The translations under genes and the position numbers were made by a program. From an uncultured Eubacteriales bacterium (GTDB lineage Bacteria; Bacillota; Clostridia; Christensenellales; UMGS416), in NCBI GenBank assembly GCA_900542005.1, contig UQLW01000013.1:1-64000 (forward strand): a DNA stretch of 64,000 nucleotides, given 5' to 3'. The notes under the pieces are model-generated. The model was given only the letters and a program-made list of their open reading frames with translations, did no database searches and was not told where the DNA came from. Positions 30,078 to 38,008 of the stretch are shown piece after piece. Position 1 is the stretch's first letter; each line of letters begins with the position of its first letter.

Positions 30078-30326
30078 ATGAACCTTATCAATATCGGGTT
30101 TGGCAATTTCGTATCAGCCCAGCGGGTGATCGCCATCGTATCGCCCGATTCTGCGCCGATTAAGCGGATTATCCAGGATGCGCGGGACGCGGGCAACCTG
30201 ATTGACGCGACCTATGGGCGAAAGACCCGGGCCGTTGTGATTACCGATTCTGATCATGTGGTGTTAAGCGCGGTGCAGCCCGAAACGGTGGCCAGCCGCT
30301 TTGAGGAAAGCGAGGAAGAGCAATGA
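30078..30326 (+). CDS. remA: RemA family regulator (DUF370)
   Basis: 82 residues, the usual RemA size. [20 protein letters not shown] and [20 protein letters not shown] match the family, whose members form DNA-binding rings that control matrix and osmoprotection genes in Bacillus. It overlaps gmk by 4 bp. In this lineage the regulon is unknown. Confidence 0.95.
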   Translation: MNLINIGFGNFVSAQRVIAIVSPDSAPIKRIIQDARDAGNLIDATYGRKTRAVVITDSDHVVLSAVQPETVASRFEESEEEQ

Positions 30327-30961
30327 GCAAAAAGGGTCTTCTCATGGTGCTGTCAGGCCCCTCGGGCGTGGGCAAGGATGCGGTGCGCCTGGACTTTTTG
30401 AAGGAATGCCCGACGATCACCTCGTCGGTTTCCGCCACGACACGGCCGATCCGCCCCGGCGAGATCGACGGCGTGGACTATTTCTTTATGAGCCAGCCGG
30501 AGTTTGAGGCGATGGTGGAGCGGGATGAATTCCTGGAATATACCCTGTATAACCAGAAATCCTACGGTACGCCCCGGCAGTTTGTCTATGACCAGCTGAT
30601 GGCAGGCAAGGACGTGCTTTTGAAGATCGACGTCAAGGGCGCGCTGAATGTGAAGAAGTACTTCCCCGACGCGGTGCTGGTGTTCCTGGCGCCCCCCTCG
30701 ATGAAGGAGCTCTGGCGGCGCATCGTAGGGCGTAACAGCGGCACCCATGAGGACCGGGTGAACCGCTTCCACCTGGCCTACAGCGAGCTGGATTATTCCG
30801 GCCAGTATGATTATGTCGTGGTCAACGACTGGCTTTCCGACACGGTGGATCATCTTGCCAGCATCTATACGGCTGAGAAGATGCGCCAGCGCTTTAACGG
30901 CGATTTCTGTGAAAATTTGAAAAAGGAGTGCATTGAAGATGAAATTTCCTCCGACCAATGA
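30323..30961 (+). CDS. gmk: Guanylate kinase
   Basis: 212 residues. P-loop [13 protein letters not shown]-binding [19 protein letters not shown] and [13 protein letters not shown] identify Gmk, which converts GMP and ATP to GDP and ADP. The P-loop ends in Asp (GKD) rather than Ser or Thr, which is unusual but seen in context with all other motifs intact. It overlaps remA by 4 bp and rpoZ by 23 bp. Confidence 0.95.
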   Translation: MSKKGLLMVLSGPSGVGKDAVRLDFLKECPTITSSVSATTRPIRPGEIDGVDYFFMSQPEFEAMVERDEFLEYTLYNQKSYGTPRQFVYDQLMAGKDVLLKIDVKGALNVKKYFPDAVLVFLAPPSMKELWRRIVGRNSGTHEDRVNRFHLAYSELDYSGQYDYVVVNDWLSDTVDHLASIYTAEKMRQRFNGDFCENLKKECIEDEISSDQ

Positions 30962-31160
30962 GCTTTTGAAGAAGGTGGACTGCCGCTACTCGCTGGTGGT
31001 TATGGCCTCCAAGCGGGCCCGCCAGCTGGTAGCCGGATCGACGCCCATGGTGGCGGCCGATCCCAACGAAAAGCCGGTGAGCATCGCTACCATGGAAATC
31101 TACGAGGATAAGGTTCGCAGCGAAAACGCGCTGCCCGCCTATCGCAACGACCAGGCCTAA
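30939..31160 (+). CDS. rpoZ: RNA polymerase omega subunit
   Basis: 73 residues from the ATG at 30939, with AAAGGAG nine bases upstream; an in-frame TTG at 30933 is too close to that site. CRYSLVVMASKRARQLVAG is the omega signature. The C-terminus is acidic and short. It supports RNA polymerase assembly and ppGpp response in other bacteria. The gmk-rpoZ-coaBC order is standard. Confidence 0.94.
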   Translation: MKFPPTNELLKKVDCRYSLVVMASKRARQLVAGSTPMVAADPNEKPVSIATMEIYEDKVRSENALPAYRNDQA

Positions 31161-31170
31161 GGAGGCGCTT

Positions 31171-32364
31171 ATGGGCAAATGCGTGGTACTGGGCGTCACC
31201 GGGGGCATCGCCGCTTATAAGGCTGCCGAGATTGTTTCCCGGCTGGGCAAGGCGGGGGTGGAGGTCTACTGCATCATGACCCGCCACGCCCAGGAATTCC
31301 TCACGCCCCTGACCCTGGAAACGCTCTCCAAGCACCCGGTGGTAACGGATATGTTCCGGCGCGACACGCCCTGGGAGGTGGAGCATATCGCCCTGGCCCA
31401 GCGGGCGGACGTATTCGCCATCGCCCCGGCAACGGCGAATATTCTGGCTAAGATGGCCAACGGCATAGCCGACGATATGCTCTCTACCACCGTGATGGCA
31501 ACCCGCGCGCCCATTGTGCTGGCTCCGGCCATGAATACCGGCATGTGGGAGCACCCGGCAACGCAGCGGAACATGGAAACGCTTCTTGACCGGGGCTGCC
31601 GCCAGGTGGGGCCCGGGGCGGGCCTGCTGGCCTGTGGAGACGTGGGCGCGGGGCGGATGGCCGAGCCGGCTGAGATTGTGGACGCAATCCTGGCGGAGCT
31701 GGAGCAGACCCGGGATCTATCGGGAAAAACTGTGCTGGTGACGGCGGGCCCGACCCGGGAGCCGCTGGATCCGGTGCGCTTTCTGACAAACCGTTCCTCC
31801 GGAAAGATGGGCTATGCCCTGGCGGAGCAGGCGGCGCGGCGGGGCGCCCGGGTGATTCTGGTTTCAGGCCCCGTGGCGCTGCCCGCGCCCCATGGCGTGG
31901 AGCGGATCCGCGTGGAGACAACCCAAGAGATGCTGCAGGCTGTGCTGGCGCATTTTGCCGAAGCGGATGCGGTAATCAAGGCTGCCGCCCCCTGCGATTA
32001 CCGCCCGGCCAAGGCGGCCGGGCAGAAGATCAAAAAGCGCGAAGGGGCGGATATGACGCTGTCGCTGGTGGAAAACCCCGACATTGCCGCCGAACTGGGC
32101 CGGCGCAAGGACGGCCAGGTGCTGGTGGTGTTCGCTGCGGAAACCGAACACATGCTGGAGCATGCCCAGGGCAAGCTTGAGCGGAAAAACGCCGACCTGA
32201 TGGTGGCCAACGATGTGACGAGGCCGGGCGCCGGCTTTGACGTGGACACCAACGTAGTGACGCTCATCACCCGGGCGGGCGAAATCACAGAGCTGCCCTG
32301 CCTGCCCAAGCGCGAGGTAGCCGGCCGGATCCTCGATAAGATATCCGGTATGATGAAAAAATGA
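31171..32364 (+). CDS. coaBC: Bifunctional phosphopantothenoylcysteine decarboxylase/synthetase
   Basis: 397 residues. The N-terminal flavoprotein CoaC half has VTGGIAAYKAAEIVSRL and the PAMNTGMWEHPA motif. The CoaB half begins near 185 (VLVTAGPTREPLDPVRFLTN) and includes FAAETEHMLEHA and NADLMVANDV. It makes 4'-phosphopantetheine for coenzyme A in two steps. AAGGAGG precedes the ATG. All active-site segments look intact. Confidence 0.97.
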   Translation: MGKCVVLGVTGGIAAYKAAEIVSRLGKAGVEVYCIMTRHAQEFLTPLTLETLSKHPVVTDMFRRDTPWEVEHIALAQRADVFAIAPATANILAKMANGIADDMLSTTVMATRAPIVLAPAMNTGMWEHPATQRNMETLLDRGCRQVGPGAGLLACGDVGAGRMAEPAEIVDAILAELEQTRDLSGKTVLVTAGPTREPLDPVRFLTNRSSGKMGYALAEQAARRGARVILVSGPVALPAPHGVERIRVETTQEMLQAVLAHFAEADAVIKAAAPCDYRPAKAAGQKIKKREGADMTLSLVENPDIAAELGRRKDGQVLVVFAAETEHMLEHAQGKLERKNADLMVANDVTRPGAGFDVDTNVVTLITRAGEITELPCLPKREVAGRILDKISGMMKK

Positions 32365-32395
32365 CGCCGCGGGGCGGGCGAGCCCCCGGATATAG

Positions 32396-32460
32396 GGCGG
32401 CCCTTCGCGGAAAGGGCCGCCTGCCAGCAGAAAATCAGCTTGTATAAGCTGATTTTCTGC
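32396..32460. repeat. Two hairpins between coaBC and priA
   Basis: GGCGGCCCTT (32396-32405) pairs with AAGGGCCGCC (32412-32421). Then a perfect 15-bp stem, GCAGAAAATCAGCTT (32427-32441) with AAGCTGATTTTCTGC (32446-32460), closes a 4-base loop. No T tract follows either, so they may be RNA processing or stability elements rather than terminators. Confidence 0.6.
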
Positions 32461-32512
32461 TAATGGGAGAAGGCGCGGAAGCTGAGAGAGGCGGAATGGA
32501 AGGAGGGGTCAT

Positions 32513-34744
32513 ATGGCCTATGCCCAGGTGATTGTGGAGATTGCCAGCGCCCAGGTGGACCGGGTATTCGACTATGTGATCCCCGAAGGCCTGGCCGGGC
32601 GGGTATGCCCCGGCGTGCGGGTCAAGGTCCCCTTTGGCCCCAAGGAGCTGGAAGGCTATGTCACGGCTGTGACGGAGACTACCGATGTGCCGGCCGGCAG
32701 GCTTCGCCCCATCGGAAGGCTGCTGGACGACGACCCGGCCATTCTGCCGCCGCTGATGGAGCTGGCCCGCTGGATGGTCAGCCAGTATCATTGCCTATGG
32801 GTTGAGGCGCTGCGGCTGATGATTCCGGCCCAGATGCGGGGCCAGCGGGTGAAGGAAAAGACGGCCCGGGCGGCGCGGCTGACGCTGCCCGGGCCCGATG
32901 CGCTGTCGCTGGCCCAGCTATGGAAAAGGCGGGCCCCTCAGCAGGCGCTGGCCCTGGAGGCGCTGGCAGAAGCTGGTGGAGAAAGCCTGTGCGCCGCGCT
33001 GCCCGCGCCGGCCGCCGTCTGGAAGGCCCTGGAAAAAAAGGGCGTGGTCACCCTCTTTGAGCAGCGCATCTACCGCTCCCCGGCGCGCCTTGATGCGCCC
33101 GAGGGCGCGGCCACGCTCAACGGCGAACAGCAGGCGGTCCTGGACCGGCTGATCCCCGCGCTGCAGGCGGGAGCAGGGCGTTTCCTGCTGCACGGGGTGA
33201 CGGGGAGCGGCAAGACGGAAATCTACCTGGCCTGCGCCCGGCAGGCGTTGGCCATGGGCCGGGGCGTGATCATTCTGGTGCCGGAAATCGCCCTGACGCC
33301 GCAGATGGCGGCCCGCTTTACCCGCGCCTTCGGTTCCCTGGCCGCGGTGCTGCATTCGCGCCTTTCGGCAGGGGAGCGGTTGGATGAATGGCAGCGTATC
33401 CGCCAGGGCGAAGCGCGGGTGGTCATCGGCGCGCGGTCGGCCGTCTTTGCGCCGCTGATGTCGCCGGGGCTGATTGTGGTGGACGAGGAGCATGAGCCCA
33501 GCTACCTTTCAGAGCACCGGCCCTGTTATCATGCGGTCGAGGTGGCAGGCCAGCGGTGCCAGCGGGAAGGGGCGGTGCTGCTTTTGGGCTCGGCCACGCC
33601 CAGCCTGGAGCGTTACCGGCAGGCCCAGGCCGGAGAGCTGACGCTGCTGCGCCTGTCCCGGCGCGCGGCGGCCGGCGGGATGCCCCGGGTAGAGCTTGTC
33701 GACATGCGCCGGGAGCTGGCGGCGGGGAACCGCTCGGTGATCAGCGGCCCGCTATATGATGCGCTGAAGCAATGCCTGGGCCGGGGCGAACAGGCGCTGC
33801 TGTTCCTGAACCGGCGCGGGTATGCCTCCTTTGTATCCTGCCGGGCCTGCGGCTATGTGGAGCGCTGCGAGCTGTGCGACCTGTCCATGACCTACCACAA
33901 GGGGCGGGACGAGCTGATCTGCCACTACTGCGGGGCGACCCGGCCGGTGCCGGAGGTCTGCCCCAGCTGCGGAAGCCGGTCGATCCGATACTTTGGCGGA
34001 GGGACGCAGAAGGTGCAGGAGGAAATAGAGCGGCTCTTTCCCGGCGTGAAGACGCTGCGCATGGATGCGGACACCACCGCCGGCAAGGAGGGCCATCTGA
34101 AAATTTACGAGACCTTCCGCAGCCAGCAGGCGCAGGTGCTGATCGGCACGCAGATGATCGCCAAGGGGCTGGACTTCCCCATGGTGACGGTGGTGGGCGT
34201 GGTGGCGGCGGATCAGACGCTGTTCCTTCCCGACTACCGGGCGGCGGAGCGCACCTTCCAACTGGTGGCCCAGGTGGCCGGGCGGGCCGGGCGGGCCCAG
34301 CGTCCGGGCCGGGTGGTGGTGCAGTGCTATACGCCGGAGCATTATGCGCTCAGGGCCGCGGCAAACCACGACTACGAGGGCTTTTACCGCCAGGAGATCG
34401 AGATTCGCCGGGCCGACGGATTTCCGCCCTTTACCCGGTTCCTGCGCCTCGTTTTTTCCCAGGAGGATGAAACCGCCTGCCGGAAGGATATGCAGCAGGC
34501 CCTGGAGGGGATGCGGGCGGCCTGCGCCCGGCATATTGAGTGGGGCAGCTCCATCGTGATGCTGGAGGGGACGCCCGCGCCGCTGACGCGGATCCGGGCG
34601 CTGTACCGCTATCAGCTGCTTATGAAGATCTATCCGGAGCCATACGGGCGCCAAATCGAGGAGGCCTTGTCGGAAATGGCCCGGGGTTTGGCCCCATATG
34701 GTTCCCAGGTGGCTATGGAAATCGACCCGCAGAGTATGCTATAA
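32513..34744 (+). CDS. priA: Primosomal replication restart helicase PriA
   Basis: 743 residues. An N-terminal DNA-binding domain (VEIASAQVDRVFDYVIPEGL) precedes the SF2 helicase with GVTGSGKTEIYL (I), VVDEEHEPSY (II), LLGSATPS (III) and QVAGRAGRAQRPG (VI). A zinc-binding module with Cys pairs (CRACGYVERCELCDLSM, CHYCGATRPVPEVCPSCG) is complete. It reloads the replisome at stalled forks. AAGGAGGGG precedes the ATG. The following def promoter-like TATAAT (34740-34745) overlaps its end. Confidence 0.97.
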   Translation: MAYAQVIVEIASAQVDRVFDYVIPEGLAGRVCPGVRVKVPFGPKELEGYVTAVTETTDVPAGRLRPIGRLLDDDPAILPPLMELARWMVSQYHCLWVEALRLMIPAQMRGQRVKEKTARAARLTLPGPDALSLAQLWKRRAPQQALALEALAEAGGESLCAALPAPAAVWKALEKKGVVTLFEQRIYRSPARLDAPEGAATLNGEQQAVLDRLIPALQAGAGRFLLHGVTGSGKTEIYLACARQALAMGRGVIILVPEIALTPQMAARFTRAFGSLAAVLHSRLSAGERLDEWQRIRQGEARVVIGARSAVFAPLMSPGLIVVDEEHEPSYLSEHRPCYHAVEVAGQRCQREGAVLLLGSATPSLERYRQAQAGELTLLRLSRRAAAGGMPRVELVDMRRELAAGNRSVISGPLYDALKQCLGRGEQALLFLNRRGYASFVSCRACGYVERCELCDLSMTYHKGRDELICHYCGATRPVPEVCPSCGSRSIRYFGGGTQKVQEEIERLFPGVKTLRMDADTTAGKEGHLKIYETFRSQQAQVLIGTQMIAKGLDFPMVTVVGVVAADQTLFLPDYRAAERTFQLVAQVAGRAGRAQRPGRVVVQCYTPEHYALRAAANHDYEGFYRQEIEIRRADGFPPFTRFLRLVFSQEDETACRKDMQQALEGMRAACARHIEWGSSIVMLEGTPAPLTRIRALYRYQLLMKIYPEPYGRQIEEALSEMARGLAPYGSQVAMEIDPQSML

Positions 34745-34787
34745 TAAAAACTATGAACATCAAATGCTGCCAGGAGGTAAAGGAAGA

Positions 34788-35258
34788 ATGGCTCTTCGTA
34801 CAATATTGACCGAGGGCGACCCGACGCTGCGGAAGGTATGCCGGCCGGTGACAAAATTTGATGAGCGTCTGGAGACGCTTTTAGACGATATGCTGGAAAC
34901 CATGTATGCGGCCCCCGGCGTGGGCCTGGCGGCCCCGCAGGTGGGCATTTTGCGCCGCGTGGTGGTGATCGATTGCGGGGACGGCCCGCTAAAGATGGTG
35001 AACCCGGTCATTGTAGCCAAGGAGGGCAGCCAGAGCTGGGTGGAGGGCTGCCTGTCGGTGCCGGGTAAGCAGGGCAAGACCCACCGGCCGGAGCGGGTGC
35101 GGGTGGCCTATCAGGACGCGCGGGGACAGGACTGCGAGGTGACCGGCGAGGGGCTGCTGGCCGTGTGCCTGTGCCATGAGCTGGACCACCTGGACGGTAA
35201 GCTCTATGTGGACATCGTCGAGGGCGGGCTGATGGACGCCGACGCGGAGGAAGAATAA
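34788..35258 (+). CDS. def: Peptide deformylase
   Basis: 156 residues from the ATG at 34788; in-frame starts upstream lie inside priA and lack ribosome sites. Motifs GVGLAAPQVG, EGCLSVPG and CHELDHLDG carry the metal-binding Cys and two His and the catalytic Glu. It removes the formyl group from new proteins. fmt follows 2 bp later, so the two opposing steps of N-formyl metabolism are coupled. Confidence 0.96.
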   Translation: MALRTILTEGDPTLRKVCRPVTKFDERLETLLDDMLETMYAAPGVGLAAPQVGILRRVVVIDCGDGPLKMVNPVIVAKEGSQSWVEGCLSVPGKQGKTHRPERVRVAYQDARGQDCEVTGEGLLAVCLCHELDHLDGKLYVDIVEGGLMDADAEEE

Positions 35259-35260
35259 CG

Positions 35261-36208
35261 ATGCGGATCCTTTTTATGGGGACGCCGGAGTTCGCCGTGC
35301 CCAGCCTGCGGGCGCTGGTGGACGCGGGCTATGAGGTGATCGGCGCGGTCACCCAGCCGGACCGGCCGGCGGGCCGGGGGCATAAGCTGGTGCCCTCTCC
35401 GCTGAAAGCGGCCGCCCAGCAGTTGGGCCTGGCCGTCTATCAATATGGGCGGATCCGGGACGCGGCGGCGGTGGATGAAATGCGCCGCCTTAAGCCGGAT
35501 GTGATGGTCACGGCCGCCTATGGACAGATCCTTTCCCAGCGGGTGCTGGATATTGCACCGATGGGCGTGGTAAACGTGCATGGCAGCCTGCTGCCCCGAT
35601 ACAGGGGCGCGGCGCCGATTCAGTGGGCGGTGATTGACGGGCTGCGTGAAACCGGCGTCACGACCATGCTGACCCGGCGCGGCGTGGATGCGGGGCCCAT
35701 CCTGATGCAGGAGAAGATGGCGATTTTACCCGAAGAAACAGCCGGCGAGCTGAGCGCGCGGATGGCCGGCGTAGGCGCGCGCCTGCTGTGCAAGACGCTG
35801 GCCGCCCTGGAAAAGGGCGAGCTCACGCCGGTGGAGCAGGACCCGGAGCAGGCGACCCAGTGCCCCATGCTGGCCAAGGAGCACGGCAGGATCCCCTGGT
35901 CGGATCCTGCGGAGGCCATCGCCAACCGCGTGCGGGGGGTCAACCCCTGGCCGGGCGCTTACTGCTATTATGAAGGGATGCTGCTGAAGATATGGAAGGC
36001 CACGGCCCTGCCCGGCGGCGGCGGGGCGCCCGGGCGCGTGCTGTGCGCGGATGTGCATAAGGGCCTGATCCTGTCGGCCGGCGAGGGCAGCCTGCGCGTG
36101 GATATCCTCCAGATGCCGGGGAAAAAGCCCATGCCGGCCCAGGATTTCCTTCGCGGCCGTTCCATCGAAGAGGGCAGCTTTTTCCGGGAGGAGCCTGCCT
36201 CATGCTGA
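35261..36208 (+). CDS. fmt: Methionyl-tRNA formyltransferase
   Basis: 315 residues. The hydrolase-like core shows MGTPEFAVPSLRALVDAGY, the catalytic loop NVHGSLLPRYRGAAPIQWAV and TGVTTMLTRRGVDAG. The C-terminal OB-like tRNA-binding domain starts near 205. It formylates initiator Met-tRNA with 10-formyl-THF. It overlaps rlmN by 7 bp. The rsmB gene often found after fmt in Firmicutes is absent here. Confidence 0.97.
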   Translation: MRILFMGTPEFAVPSLRALVDAGYEVIGAVTQPDRPAGRGHKLVPSPLKAAAQQLGLAVYQYGRIRDAAAVDEMRRLKPDVMVTAAYGQILSQRVLDIAPMGVVNVHGSLLPRYRGAAPIQWAVIDGLRETGVTTMLTRRGVDAGPILMQEKMAILPEETAGELSARMAGVGARLLCKTLAALEKGELTPVEQDPEQATQCPMLAKEHGRIPWSDPAEAIANRVRGVNPWPGAYCYYEGMLLKIWKATALPGGGGAPGRVLCADVHKGLILSAGEGSLRVDILQMPGKKPMPAQDFLRGRSIEEGSFFREEPASC

Positions 36209-37242
36209 CCTTACTGGATATGCCGCCGGAGGCGATCCAGGCGGCCTTTCAGCAGCGCGGCCTGCCGGCCTTCCGGGCCCGGCAGGTACAGGAGTGGCTG
36301 CTAAAGGGCGCCGGCTTTGATGAGATGACAAACCTGCCGCTGGCCCTGCGGGAAACGCTGAAGCGGGATTTCGCCCTGGGCGGCTGCAGGATTGAGCATA
36401 AGCAGGTTTCCGCCCTGGACGGCACCATCAAATATCTTTTCGCGTTCAGCGACCTCAACATGGTAGAGGGCGTGCTGATGCATTATAAATACGGCAATAC
36501 CCTGTGCATCTCCACCCAGGTTGGCTGCCGGATGGGGTGCGCTTTCTGTGCCTCTACGCTGGAGGGCCGGGTGCGCAACCTGACGAGCGGCGAGATGCTG
36601 GGCGAGGTGATCGCTGCCAACCGGGATGCCGGCGGCGGCAAGGAAAGGGCTATTACCAACATCGTGCTGATGGGCAGCGGCGAGCCGCTGGACAACTATG
36701 ACGAGACGATGGCCTTTTTGCGCCGGGTGAACGATCCGGCGGGGCTGGGGATCAGCCTGCGGAACATTTCACTGTCCACCTGCGGCCTTGTGCCCCAGAT
36801 GCGGGCGCTGGCAGACGAGGGCCTTGGGGTGACCCTGTCCATATCGCTGCACGCGCCGAACGATACCCTGCGGCGCAGGCTGATGCCGGTGGCCCAGCGC
36901 TATACGGTGGCAGAGGTGATGGACGCGGCGCGCTACTATGTGGAAAAATCCGGGCGGCGGGTGATCTTTGAATACGCGCTGGTGCAGGAGCTGAACGATT
37001 CGCCGGAGGACGCACGCGCCCTGGCCGCCTGGCTGAAGGGCCTGCAGTGCCATGTCAATGTTATCGCCCTTAACCCGGTAGCGGAAACGGGGCTGGTGGG
37101 GAGCCAGCCGCATCGGGTGAAGGCCTTTATGGACGAACTGACCCGATGCCATATCTCCGCCAGCCGGCGGGTAACCATGGGCGCGGATCTGGACGGCGCC
37201 TGCGGCCAGCTGCGCCGCCGGGTTTTGCAGGGGAAAGCATAA
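36202..37242 (+). CDS. rlmN: 23S rRNA A2503 / tRNA A37 C2-methyltransferase (radical SAM)
   Basis: 346 residues. The radical SAM cysteines are Cys109, Cys113 and Cys116 (VGCRMGCAFCAST). The SAM-binding LMGSGEPLDNYD and the C-terminal substrate-linked ... GACGQLRRR segment fit RlmN. It methylates A2503 in the ribosome exit tunnel and A37 in some tRNAs. The closely related Cfr has different context; the housekeeping operon argues for RlmN. Confidence 0.95.
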   Translation: MLTLLDMPPEAIQAAFQQRGLPAFRARQVQEWLLKGAGFDEMTNLPLALRETLKRDFALGGCRIEHKQVSALDGTIKYLFAFSDLNMVEGVLMHYKYGNTLCISTQVGCRMGCAFCASTLEGRVRNLTSGEMLGEVIAANRDAGGGKERAITNIVLMGSGEPLDNYDETMAFLRRVNDPAGLGISLRNISLSTCGLVPQMRALADEGLGVTLSISLHAPNDTLRRRLMPVAQRYTVAEVMDAARYYVEKSGRRVIFEYALVQELNDSPEDARALAAWLKGLQCHVNVIALNPVAETGLVGSQPHRVKAFMDELTRCHISASRRVTMGADLDGACGQLRRRVLQGKA

Positions 37243-37264
37243 TCATCGAATGAGGTGGGGAAGG

Positions 37265-38008
37265 ATGCATATCGAATATGCCGGCAGCTCCCGGATTGGG
37301 AAGCGGCGGCGCAATGAGGATCGCTATTATCTGCCGGTGGAAGGAGGGCCACCCGATTTGATGATGGTAGCCGACGGTATGGGCGGCCATCAGGGCGGGG
37401 ATGTGGCCAGCGCCTTCGGCGTGCAGGTGGCCTGCGACAGCATCCTTCATTCCCGCGGAAAGGATCCGGGCGAGCGCCTGGTCGAGGCCGTCCGCGAGGC
37501 GAACCGCGTGATTTTCCGGGAGTCGCTGGAAAAGCTGGAATACGACGGCATGGGGACGACCATGACCCTGGCGCTGACCGAGAAAAAGAAGTGGTTCATC
37601 GCCCATGTGGGGGACAGCCGCGCCTACGCCTATGAAAACGGCGTGATCCGCCAGGTGACGGAGGACCATTCCCTGGTAGCGGAGATGGAAAAGGCCGGCA
37701 GCATCACCCACGCCCAGGCCAGGATTCATCCGCACCGGAATATTATCACCCGGGCGGTAGGGACGGAGCCGGAGATCGACGTGGATCTCTACGAGGTGCC
37801 GATGCTGCCGGGGCAGGTGCTGATGCTGTGCTCCGACGGGCTGACCGACCCGATCGACGACGACGAGCTGGCCCAGATGCTGGGCAGCGGCGCCGCCCTT
37901 TCGGAGATTGCCGAGACGCTGGTCTATATGGCGGAAAATCTGGGCGGTAAGGACAATATTACGGTGGTTTTGGCCCGGGTCGAGGAGGAGGTGAGCGCCC
38001 ATGGCTGA
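37265..38008 (+). CDS. prpC: PP2C-type Ser/Thr protein phosphatase
   Basis: 247 residues from the ATG at 37265, where GAGGTGGGGAAGG precedes. Metal-binding Asp residues are in VADGMGGHQGGD, HVGDSRAYAY, CSDGLTDPI and GKDNITVVL. It should dephosphorylate targets of the PASTA kinase encoded 8 bp into its own 3' end. Phosphatase and kinase form a classic pair controlling cell wall and spore germination responses. Confidence 0.96.
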   Translation: MHIEYAGSSRIGKRRRNEDRYYLPVEGGPPDLMMVADGMGGHQGGDVASAFGVQVACDSILHSRGKDPGERLVEAVREANRVIFRESLEKLEYDGMGTTMTLALTEKKKWFIAHVGDSRAYAYENGVIRQVTEDHSLVAEMEKAGSITHAQARIHPHRNIITRAVGTEPEIDVDLYEVPMLPGQVLMLCSDGLTDPIDDDELAQMLGSGAALSEIAETLVYMAENLGGKDNITVVLARVEEEVSAHG

